64,000 nt of DNA from Acidobacteriota bacterium. GTDB lineage: Bacteria > Acidobacteriota > Vicinamibacteria > Vicinamibacterales > UBA2999. Under the pieces are notes generated by a model. It saw only the letters and a program-made list of their open reading frames with translations. It made no database searches and was not told where the DNA came from. How positions within the stretch are numbered: the stretch's first letter is position 1; every line of letters begins with the position of its first letter. Position numbers and translations under genes: made by a program. Location of the stretch: the NCBI GenBank assembly GCA_030697165.1, contig JAUYQQ010000009.1:310001-374000 (forward strand), written 5' to 3'. Shown here piece after piece: positions 44,079 through 51,091 of the stretch.

Positions 44079-44786
44079 TTGCCGCCTAAACCACGCACCC
44101 CACCCCTGCCGGCGCCGGCCTTGCGGCAGCGCTTTCGCCGAAACCTGCTGGCCTGGTACCGCAAGAACGGCCGCGATCTGCCGTGGCGCAACACCAGCGA
44201 CCCGTACCACATCCTCGTGTCGGAGATCATGCTGCAGCAGACGCAGGTCGATCGCGTGCTGCCGAAGTACCTTGAGTGGCTCGGTAAGTACCCGAGCTTC
44301 GCCGTGCTCGCCGAGGCGCCACCGGCCGAGGTCACCAAGACGTGGTATCCGCTGGGCTACAACATCCGCCCGAGGCGGCTGCAGTCGATCGCCCAGCAGG
44401 CGGTCGAAAAGTACGACGGCCAGCTGCCGTCGGACCGCGAGACGCTGCTGTCGTTCAAGGGCATTGGCGAGTACACCGCCGGCGCGGTCCGCAGCTTTGC
44501 CTTTCGTGAGCGCGCCGCTATTCTCGACACCAACGTGGCGCGGGTGCTGTTTCGCATCTTCATCGGCAAGGGCGATCCGAAGAGCCACGCCATGAAGAAA
44601 CGTCTGTGGGCGCACAGCGAAGCCGTGCTGCCGCACAAGCACGTGTTCGACTTCAACCAGGCGTTGATGGATTTTGGCGCCACGCACTGCAGCGCCCGCA
44701 AGCCGAAGTGCTCGTCCTGCCCCATGATCCGCCTCTGCCGGTCCCGCACGGGGCTAGCAGCCGTCATGAACCGAGCGCGGTCTTGA
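44079..44786 (+). CDS. A/G-specific adenine glycosylase-like (MutY catalytic domain only)
   Basis: 235 aa from a TTG. HhH-GPD fold with the catalytic Glu in SEIMLQQTQV, helix-hairpin-helix GIGEYTAGAV and Asp in LDTNV. The iron-sulphur Cys pattern is C-x6-C-x2-C-x5-C at the end. The C-terminal Nudix-like domain of full MutY is missing, so recognition of 8-oxoG may differ. Such short MutY proteins occur in several phyla. Confidence 0.87.
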   Translation: MPPKPRTPPLPAPALRQRFRRNLLAWYRKNGRDLPWRNTSDPYHILVSEIMLQQTQVDRVLPKYLEWLGKYPSFAVLAEAPPAEVTKTWYPLGYNIRPRRLQSIAQQAVEKYDGQLPSDRETLLSFKGIGEYTAGAVRSFAFRERAAILDTNVARVLFRIFIGKGDPKSHAMKKRLWAHSEAVLPHKHVFDFNQALMDFGATHCSARKPKCSSCPMIRLCRSRTGLAAVMNRARS

Positions 44787-45018
44787 GCCGCTCGGCAATC
44801 TCGGCAGGCACCGGTTCAGGTTCGCGGAGCCGCGCCCGCACGGCGTCGACCATGCCGCCAAAGGCCTGGCCGAATGCGGCGCAGGCCTGACACTCGGAAA
44901 CATGTGCCTCGATATTGCCGCGCCGGTCAGGCGCCAGCTCACCATCCAGGTACGGCGACAGGTCCGCCAGGACTTCAGAGCAAGTCAGCCCGGCCACTGT
45001 GCGCTCACTTGGTCGCAT
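44764..45018 (-). CDS. Zinc-finger anti-sigma factor
   Basis: 84 aa with a short ZAS motif (CSEVLADLSPYLDGEL, HVSECQAC). No membrane segment, so it is a cytoplasmic anti-sigma. The start overlaps the sigma gene by 14 nt. It overlaps the convergent mutY-like gene end by 23 nt. Confidence 0.87.
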   Translation of the reverse strand: MRPSERTVAGLTCSEVLADLSPYLDGELAPDRRGNIEAHVSECQACAAFGQAFGGMVDAVRARLREPEPVPAEIAERLKTALGS

Positions 45019-45589
45019 GCATCGTCCCTCCCCTCACGGCCTCGGCCAGGCGTAAGCGCGCCCGGTGCAGCCGGCTCTTCATGGCCGCCGTAGTCAGGCC
45101 CAGCATGGCGGCCACGTCCTCGCCGCTCAGTCCCTCGAGGTCGCGCAGCGTGAGGACTTCCCGTTCGTCCGGGGCAAGGCCAGCGAGCGCGGCAACCAAG
45201 CGACCGTGCTGTTCCGCCGCCACCGCCAGTTGTTCAGGATTCGGCCCACCCCAGCCGGCGCGGATGCCGAGGTCGTCGAGCGGCGTCGCGTCAATCGGTT
45301 CGCGCGCCGCGCGGACGCGGCGGGTCACCGCCGCGTTGCGGGCAATGGTCAGCAACCAGGTCCGCACGCTCGATTCCCCGCGGAACCGAGACACGCCCTG
45401 CCAGGCCGACAGGAATGTCTGCTGCAGCACGTCTTCGGCTTCGTCACGCGTCCCGGCCACGTGCCGCGCCAGCCGGTAGACGCTCGCCTGGTGCCGCGTG
45501 ACCAGCGCGGAAAACGCCTCGCGGTCGCCGCCGCCAGCTCGGCGCGCCAACTCGAGATCGATCAGGCCTTCGTCTTGGGCATCGGACAC
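45005..45589 (-). CDS. ECF RNA polymerase sigma factor
   Basis: 194 aa. Region 2 (YRLARHVAGTRDEAEDVLQQTFLSAW) and region 4 (LAPDEREVLTLRDLEGLSGEDVAAMLGLTTAAMKSRLHRAR) are complete. It is paired with the downstream zinc-finger anti-sigma. The target genes are unknown. Confidence 0.92.
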   Translation of the reverse strand: MSDAQDEGLIDLELARRAGGGDREAFSALVTRHQASVYRLARHVAGTRDEAEDVLQQTFLSAWQGVSRFRGESSVRTWLLTIARNAAVTRRVRAAREPIDATPLDDLGIRAGWGGPNPEQLAVAAEQHGRLVAALAGLAPDEREVLTLRDLEGLSGEDVAAMLGLTTAAMKSRLHRARLRLAEAVRGGTMHATK

Positions 45590-45774
45590 GTGGAAATACC
45601 AAAGACACTATAAAGGGGGCAGGTGCCGGCGAGGCCGGTGACGATCGGCACCAGGCCGATGTAACCCCACACCCCGATCGTGCCCATGGCCGCCATGGCC
45701 ACCAGCGTCACGCCCAGTGCGACCCGAATCACGCGCTCCGCCGGATGTTCGTTGGTTTTCAGGAATCCAGTCAT
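45562..45774 (-). CDS. DUF2892 (YgaP-like) membrane protein
   Basis: 70 aa from ATG 45774, preferred over the GTG at 45777 because GAGGAGG is well spaced. Pattern NEHPAERVIRVALGV, two membrane segments, GLAGTCPLYSVFGIST with the conserved Cys. It overlaps the sigma gene by 28 nt. Confidence 0.85.
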   Translation of the reverse strand: MTGFLKTNEHPAERVIRVALGVTLVAMAAMGTIGVWGYIGLVPIVTGLAGTCPLYSVFGISTCPMPKTKA

Positions 45775-45784
45775 CACGTCCTCC

Positions 45785-46186
45785 TCAATTGCGGTCTGAG
45801 GATATAGAGTTGGGCGCTTCAGAAAGGATTCTAATGAGGTCCCGATCGGCGTCGGGAAACGGCAGGCCGGCCAGCTCGCCGCGCGGCACCCACCGCATCC
45901 CCTGTCCCATCATCGGCTTCGGCTCGCCCTCGAACCCGCAGCGATAGAAGTGCAGCTCGACGGTCTTCTCCGGGTACGCATGGGTGACGGTATGAACGGC
46001 CTCACCCACGGTGGCGACGATGTCGAGTTCTTCGAACAGCTCGCGACGAAGGGCCTCGACGTGAGTCTCGCTGACGTGGACCTTCCCGCCAGGGAACTCC
46101 CAATGATCCGCCAGGTGCGTACCCGCCTGCCGCAGCGTCAGCAGAAACGCATCGTCACGTTCGATGACGGCAGCCACGACCACCAC
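45785..46186 (-). CDS. MutT-like Nudix hydrolase
   Basis: 133 aa from GTG 46186. Nudix box: GGKVHVSETHVEALRREL then FEELDI. WEFPGGK is typical of MutT-type enzymes that clear oxidised nucleotides. The longer frame to 46261 begins with MDSTGAGRCRW and includes the REP hairpin; the GTG right after the hairpin gives a normal MutT start. Confidence 0.87.
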   Translation of the reverse strand: MVVVAAVIERDDAFLLTLRQAGTHLADHWEFPGGKVHVSETHVEALRRELFEELDIVATVGEAVHTVTHAYPEKTVELHFYRCGFEGEPKPMMGQGMRWVPRGELAGLPFPDADRDLIRILSEAPNSISSDRN

Positions 46187-46206
46187 GGGCGGGCATAAGC
46201 CCGCCC
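46187..46206. repeat. REP-like hairpin GGGCGGGC/GCCCGCCC
   Basis: A perfect 8 bp stem with an ATAA loop, followed by CTAC. It separates the PHP gene end and the MutT-like start. On the minus strand GTAG then GGGC matches the GTAG-plus-palindrome form of the other REPs. Confidence 0.8.
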
Positions 46207-46218
46207 CTACGGGGTCAC

Positions 46219-47274
46219 TCACCTGGGGCCAGCGGCACCGACCGGCACCGGTTGAATCCACGCGGCCTTGCCATTGGATTCCATGACCTTCGCGCGCACG
46301 TAGCCCTCGTCGCCCTTGAAGGTGTAGGTCGCCGTGGGCGTGGTCACTTCGCTCAGCACGCGGCCCTGCCGGCCGATGAACTGGATGCGGTACTTGCTCG
46401 CCGGCTCAGTCCTCACCGACAGCGACAGAGAGGATGCGCTGGCATCCACAGCCTGCATCTGGACGCCGGTGGACGAGTAGAAGTCGCCGCGCTCGAGCGC
46501 CTCGACCAGCGCGCGCGGCTCCAGCCGCGCCGCGCGCACATGGACCCAGCCCTTGCCCGGCCGCGGCGCCGCCGGATCCTCAGGCCGCTTGAAGTAATGC
46601 GCATCGTCCACGGCAATGCCGTACAGCAGCTTGCCGCTCGACAGGATGCGATCCCACGTTTCCTCGAGACTTGGCACGCCACCACCACCGAGGTTGTTCA
46701 CCGTGGGATGGCCGTTGAACACCTCGAACAGCTTCGTGCGCTGCACCTGTCCCAGTTCGTCGGGCGAGATCGCCCATCCGAAATTCGGGTGGTTGATGCT
46801 CGGCACGCCGCGGGCCGCGCGGATGCCGTCGACCATCTGCTGCAGGACATCCAATACCGAACTGCCACCCTCGGGCGGCGGCACGAAGCGCTCGATCTCG
46901 AGCCCGTTGACGTGCAGCGGCTTGTCACCGAACCGGCTGGTGACCTCTTCACCCTTGACGACCAGGAACTTGTCGTCGGCGCCATGGAGGGCGTTCAAGC
47001 CCTCGACGCTGGTCAGGTAGTTGTGATCGGTCAGCACCAGGAACTGGTAATTCCGCTCCCGATACCACGTCACGACATCGTCCGGCGTCGAGTCGCCGTC
47101 GCTGTTCACGGTGTGGGTGTGCAGGTTGCCTTTGAACCACAGGGCTTGGGGCTTGGTGGTCGGGGCTTGCTTGCCAGCCGGAGCCTTGGCGAAGGTTGGA
47201 GCAAGAGGCACAGCAACTACTGCCGCTGCCAAGAACGCCGAACCCAGCAGGACGAGCCGTTGCCTCGAAATCAT
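46219..47274 (-). CDS. Secreted PHP-domain metallohydrolase
   Basis: 351 aa with a signal peptide. PHP motifs are GNLHTHTVNSDGDS, LTDHNYL, INHPNFGWAIS and IAVDDAHYF. Residues 27-34 (FAKAPAGK) come from a repeat related to 41231-41284. It probably cleaves phosphoesters or related bonds. The ATG overlaps the ygfZ stop by 4 nt. Confidence 0.83.
   Translation of the reverse strand: MISRQRLVLLGSAFLAAAVVAVPLAPTFAKAPAGKQAPTTKPQALWFKGNLHTHTVNSDGDSTPDDVVTWYRERNYQFLVLTDHNYLTSVEGLNALHGADDKFLVVKGEEVTSRFGDKPLHVNGLEIERFVPPPEGGSSVLDVLQQMVDGIRAARGVPSINHPNFGWAISPDELGQVQRTKLFEVFNGHPTVNNLGGGGVPSLEETWDRILSSGKLLYGIAVDDAHYFKRPEDPAAPRPGKGWVHVRAARLEPRALVEALERGDFYSSTGVQMQAVDASASSLSLSVRTEPASKYRIQFIGRQGRVLSEVTTPTATYTFKGDEGYVRAKVMESNGKAAWIQPVPVGAAGPR
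47171..47199. repeat. Repeat fragment within the PHP gene signal region
   Basis: TTGCCAGCCGGAGCCTTGGC then GAAGGTTGG resembles the core of the element at 41231-41284. It is translated as TFAKAPAGK just after the signal peptide. Confidence 0.6.
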
Positions 47275-48119
47275 TCGATGGTCACCTTCGACCGGGAATC
47301 ATTCCATACGACTGTGACTTCCGTACCCGCGGCGACGAAATCCCGATGCACATAGCCCAGCCCGACCACGGCCTCGCGCGCCGGCGAGAATGCGGCGCTC
47401 GTGACGCGACCGATGTCCTTCTCTCCCTCTCCGGCAAAGATGCGGGAGCCGGGAAGCGGCACGACGGCGGCTGACGGATCCGCCTTCCAGCGCACCAGTT
47501 TCTTCGCCACGCGCCCGCCGCCGCGGTGCGTGACCCGGACGATCACCTCCTGGCCGACGTAGCACCCCTTAGTGAACGAGATGGCGCGGTCTTCGATGCC
47601 GGCCTCGAGGGGGATGGTTTCGTTGTCCATGTCGACCAGGAACCGCGGGATGCCGCGCTCAATACGCACCACCTCGAAGGTGTCGAGGCTGATCTCCGGA
47701 TACGGCAAACCGTGTGGCTGGCCAGCATCCACGATGGCATCGACCAACGCGCCGCGTTCGCCGGGGAGGATCGCCGTCCACAGCTCGAGGGCGTCGCCCT
47801 GCTCGCTCACCTGGGCGTCTTCGGCGAAGATCAAGCCGTCGAGCCGCTCGCAGAGCGCCGCGGCGAGCGGCGCCGGAACGTCCAGCAGCAGCCGGTCGGG
47901 CCGGGCCGTCACCGTCAGGTCGGTGATCATCCGGCCCTGGGGCGTCAGATACGTCGCATACCGGCTGTCGCCGGGCGCAAGCGAAGCCACGTCGTTGGTC
48001 ACCAGACCCTGCAGCCAGGCCGCCCGATCGGAGCCGGTAATCGCCAAAACGGCACGGTCAGTTCGCCTGGCCACGCCGCCGTCCGTCCGGAGGGCCCGGT
48101 AGCCGTCGAGGGAAAACAT
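47271..48119 (-). CDS. ygfZ: Folate-binding protein YgfZ (iron-sulphur cluster assembly)
   Basis: 282 aa of the GcvT-like fold. The signature KGCYVGQEV carries the conserved Cys, followed by RVTHRGG. WLQGLVTNDV and GRMITDLTV fit the N-terminal part. It helps maintain some iron-sulphur enzymes. Confidence 0.92.
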   Translation of the reverse strand: MFSLDGYRALRTDGGVARRTDRAVLAITGSDRAAWLQGLVTNDVASLAPGDSRYATYLTPQGRMITDLTVTARPDRLLLDVPAPLAAALCERLDGLIFAEDAQVSEQGDALELWTAILPGERGALVDAIVDAGQPHGLPYPEISLDTFEVVRIERGIPRFLVDMDNETIPLEAGIEDRAISFTKGCYVGQEVIVRVTHRGGGRVAKKLVRWKADPSAAVVPLPGSRIFAGEGEKDIGRVTSAAFSPAREAVVGLGYVHRDFVAAGTEVTVVWNDSRSKVTIE

Positions 48120-48134
48120 GTTTTAAGCTGTTGT

Positions 48135-49805
48135 GTGACTCTCTTCCATCTTACCGGCGTTGCCCTCACGGTTCTCCTGATGGTCTCGGGCGCCGCCGCC
48201 CAGGCGCCGCGGCCGGCGGCCGACGCAGCCGACACCCAGTTCCTCGTGTTCTTCCGCTCCCAGCCGATCGGCCGCGAGGAAGTGGTGGTGGTGCGCAGCG
48301 GCGACGAGTGGGTCGTGCGCGGCTCGAGCCGCCTGGGTCCGCCGATCGACATCACGTCGCGGACCGCCGAGGTGGTGTACGACGCGCAGTGGCAGCCCAA
48401 ATCGCTGCTCGTTGACGGCGTCGTCCGCGGACAGGACGTGACCGTGAAAACCATCTTCGCCAAGGGCCAGGCCTCGAACGTAATCTCGGTACAGGGCGCG
48501 CCGCAGACGAAAGTCGATCCGGTGTCCGCCGATGCCGTGGTGCTGCCCAATGCGTTTCTCGGTTCGTACGCGGCGCTGGCCATGCGCCTGCAGGGCTTGA
48601 AGCCCGGCGTCGAGCTGAAGGCCTACGTGGCGCCGCAAGCCGAGGTGACGATCAGGCTGCTGGCGACGGCGGCCGAACGCATCGACACGCCTCGCGTGAC
48701 CATCAATGCCACGAAATACTCGCTGCTCTTCATCAATCCGGCCCCGGCGGGCGAGTTGCCGTTCGAACTGTGGACGGGTCCGGCCGGCAACCTGCTGCGC
48801 CTGAGCATTCCATCGCAGACGCTGGAAATGGCGCGCGAAGACATTGCCTCTTCGGCATCGCGCACCGCCGCGTTCTCGCTGCCAGGCGACGAGGCTGTGA
48901 CCATCCCGGCCACCGGCTTCAACCTCGCCGGCTCCATCACCAAGCCGGCCAACGCCACGGCGCCGCTGCCGGCGCTAATACTGATCGGCGGCTCGGGGCC
49001 GACCGATCGTGACGAGACGGTCGCGGGGATCCCGGTGTTCGGCCAGCTCGCCCGCGACCTCGTCGCCGCCGGCTTCATCGTGGTGCGGTACGACAAGCGC
49101 GGGGTTGGCCAGAGCGGCGGCCGCTCCGAGTCGGTGACCATTGCCGACTACGCCGAAGATGCGCGGTCGGTGCTGGTGTGGCTCGAGAAGCGCAAGGACG
49201 TGGACAAGGAGCGCATTGGTCTGGTCGGTCACAGCGAGGGCGCGCTCGTGGCCATGCTGCTGGCGGGCCGCGAACGCGGCAAGGTCGGCGCCATGGCCCT
49301 GCTCGCCGGTCCATCGGCCAGCGGCGCCACCATCGTGCTCGAGCAGCAGAAACATTTGCTCGATCAGATGAAGATCGACGATGGCCAGCGGGCCGAGAAG
49401 GTGGCGCTGCAGGAGAAGATCAACGCGGCGGTCGTCTCGGGCCGCGGCTGGCAGGACCTGCCCGAAGAGGCCCGCAAGGTGGCCGACACGCCGTGGTTCT
49501 ACAGCTTCCTGACCTTCGATCCGGAGCGGGCCATGCGCGACACGCGCCAGCCGGTGCTGATCGTGCAGGGTGAACTCGACACGCAGGTGAAGCCGCACCA
49601 CGCCGACCAGCTCGCCGAGTACGCGAGGGCGCGCCGAACCAAGACGGAAACGGAAGTGGTGAAGGTGCCGGGCGTCAATCACCTGCTGGTCGCGGCGAAG
49701 ACCGGCGAGGTGGCCGAGTATGCGTCCCTCGGTCCAACTGCCAAGATCGCGCCCGAGGTGGGCGCCGCGATTGCCGCCTTCATGACCAGGGCGCTGCGGG
49801 ATTGA
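48135..49805 (+). CDS. Secreted alpha/beta-hydrolase (GHSEGA type)
   Basis: 556 aa from GTG 48135, giving a signal peptide that ends GAAAQA. About 230 N-terminal residues form a beta-rich domain. The hydrolase part has LILIGGSGPTDRD, RYDKRGVGQSGG, nucleophile GHSEGA, then VQGELD and PGVNHL. It is a paralogue of 7650-9014. The divergent ygfZ ATG is only 15 bp away. The stop overlaps serB by 4 nt (TTGA). Confidence 0.85.
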   Translation: MTLFHLTGVALTVLLMVSGAAAQAPRPAADAADTQFLVFFRSQPIGREEVVVVRSGDEWVVRGSSRLGPPIDITSRTAEVVYDAQWQPKSLLVDGVVRGQDVTVKTIFAKGQASNVISVQGAPQTKVDPVSADAVVLPNAFLGSYAALAMRLQGLKPGVELKAYVAPQAEVTIRLLATAAERIDTPRVTINATKYSLLFINPAPAGELPFELWTGPAGNLLRLSIPSQTLEMAREDIASSASRTAAFSLPGDEAVTIPATGFNLAGSITKPANATAPLPALILIGGSGPTDRDETVAGIPVFGQLARDLVAAGFIVVRYDKRGVGQSGGRSESVTIADYAEDARSVLVWLEKRKDVDKERIGLVGHSEGALVAMLLAGRERGKVGAMALLAGPSASGATIVLEQQKHLLDQMKIDDGQRAEKVALQEKINAAVVSGRGWQDLPEEARKVADTPWFYSFLTFDPERAMRDTRQPVLIVQGELDTQVKPHHADQLAEYARARRTKTETEVVKVPGVNHLLVAAKTGEVAEYASLGPTAKIAPEVGAAIAAFMTRALRD

Positions 49806-51034
49806 CCGCGCCAAGCGCCCTGCTGATCCGGGTGACCGGTCACGACCGGCCCGGGCTGACGCACGCCCTCACCTCCATTCTCGCGCGCTACGACGTGCGC
49901 GTGCTCGACATCGGCCAGGCGGTGATCCACGACGGTCTCGCCTTCGGCATCCTGATCGAGCTGCGCGAAGAACTGCGCTCGTCGGCCCTGCTCACCGACC
50001 TGCTGCTTGAATCGCATGCCCTGGGTGTCGAAGTGAAGTTCTCGGCCTCGACCGCCGAGGAATACGCCGCCTGGGTCAACGCGCAAGCTCGCCGGCGATT
50101 CATCGTCACGCTGCTTGGTCCCGCCATCGGCGCGTCGCACATCGCCCAGGTTTCGGGCGTGCTGGCGCAGGCCGGGCTCAACATCGACCGCATCGACCGC
50201 CTGTCGTCGCGGGTGCCGTTGCAACTGGACGAGGCGCAGCCTCGGTTTTGCGTGGAGTTCACGGCGACCGCGCCGAGCGCGGCGACGCTGGTCGATGAAG
50301 ATGCCGTGCGCACGGGCTTAGCGACGCTGACGGAGTCGGGCGACGTGGACGTTGCGTTCCAGCACGACTCTATTTTTCGCCGCAACCGGCGACTGGTGGC
50401 GTTCGACATGGACTCGACGCTGATTCAGGGCGAAGTGATCGACGAACTGGCTGTGCTGGCCGGCGCCGGCGACCAGGTACGCGCGATCACCGAGGCGGCC
50501 ATGCGCGGCGAACTCGACTTCCAGCAGTCGTTCCGCAGGCGAGTGGCGCTACTGAAGGGCCTGCCGGAAGCGGCGCTGCAGCAGGTGATCGCGCGCATAC
50601 CGCTTACCGACGGCGCCGAGCGCCTCGTCGCGACGCTGCAGCGGCTCGGCTACAAGACGGCCATCCTGTCTGGCGGTTTCACGTTCTTCGGCAGCGTGCT
50701 GCAGCAGCGGCTCGGCATCGACCACCTGCACGCCAACACGCTGGAGATTCGCGACGGCGTGGTCACCGGCGAGGTAGTGCTGCCGATCGTGGACGGCGCA
50801 CGCAAGGCCGAGATGCTGCAGGTGATTGCCGCGAGCGAGGGCCTGAGCCTCGAGCAGTGCATTGCCGTCGGCGACGGCGCCAACGACCTGCCGATGCTAC
50901 GGTTGGCCGGACTAGGGATCGCCTTCCGGGCCAAGCCGCTGGTGCGCTCGAGCGCGAAGCAGTCGATTTCGTCGATGGGCCTCGACGGGATTCTCTACCT
51001 GATTGGCGTCCGCGATCGCGATATCGGGGTCTGA
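49802..51034 (+). CDS. serB: Phosphoserine phosphatase with two ACT domains
   Basis: 410 aa from a TTG. Two ACT-like domains (LIRVTGHDRPGLTHALTSIL at about 7-90, IVTLLGPAIGASHIAQVSGVL at about 100-190), then the HAD phosphatase with DMDSTLIQGE, LSGGFTFF and GDGANDLPML. It performs the last step of serine synthesis; the ACT domains probably bind serine. Confidence 0.93.
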   Translation: MTAPSALLIRVTGHDRPGLTHALTSILARYDVRVLDIGQAVIHDGLAFGILIELREELRSSALLTDLLLESHALGVEVKFSASTAEEYAAWVNAQARRRFIVTLLGPAIGASHIAQVSGVLAQAGLNIDRIDRLSSRVPLQLDEAQPRFCVEFTATAPSAATLVDEDAVRTGLATLTESGDVDVAFQHDSIFRRNRRLVAFDMDSTLIQGEVIDELAVLAGAGDQVRAITEAAMRGELDFQQSFRRRVALLKGLPEAALQQVIARIPLTDGAERLVATLQRLGYKTAILSGGFTFFGSVLQQRLGIDHLHANTLEIRDGVVTGEVVLPIVDGARKAEMLQVIAASEGLSLEQCIAVGDGANDLPMLRLAGLGIAFRAKPLVRSSAKQSISSMGLDGILYLIGVRDRDIGV

Positions 51035-51037
51035 ATG

Positions 51038-51091
51038 GTCCGGCTAAAGCCGGACGCTACATCCTAATGTGGTGTCCGGCTTTAGCCGGAC
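51038..51091. repeat. Inverted pair of REP palindromes
   Basis: GTCCGGCTAAAGCCGGAC (51038-51055) and GTCCGGCTTTAGCCGGAC (51074-51091) face each other across GCTACATCCTAATGTGGT. They lie between the convergent serB and AMP-ligase genes. The second supplies the TAA stop of the ligase. It is a likely two-way terminator. Confidence 0.9.

Noticed and set aside
44079-44786. Endonuclease III
   Set aside because: The SEIMLQQTQV motif and lack of the catalytic Lys pattern fit MutY better than Nth.
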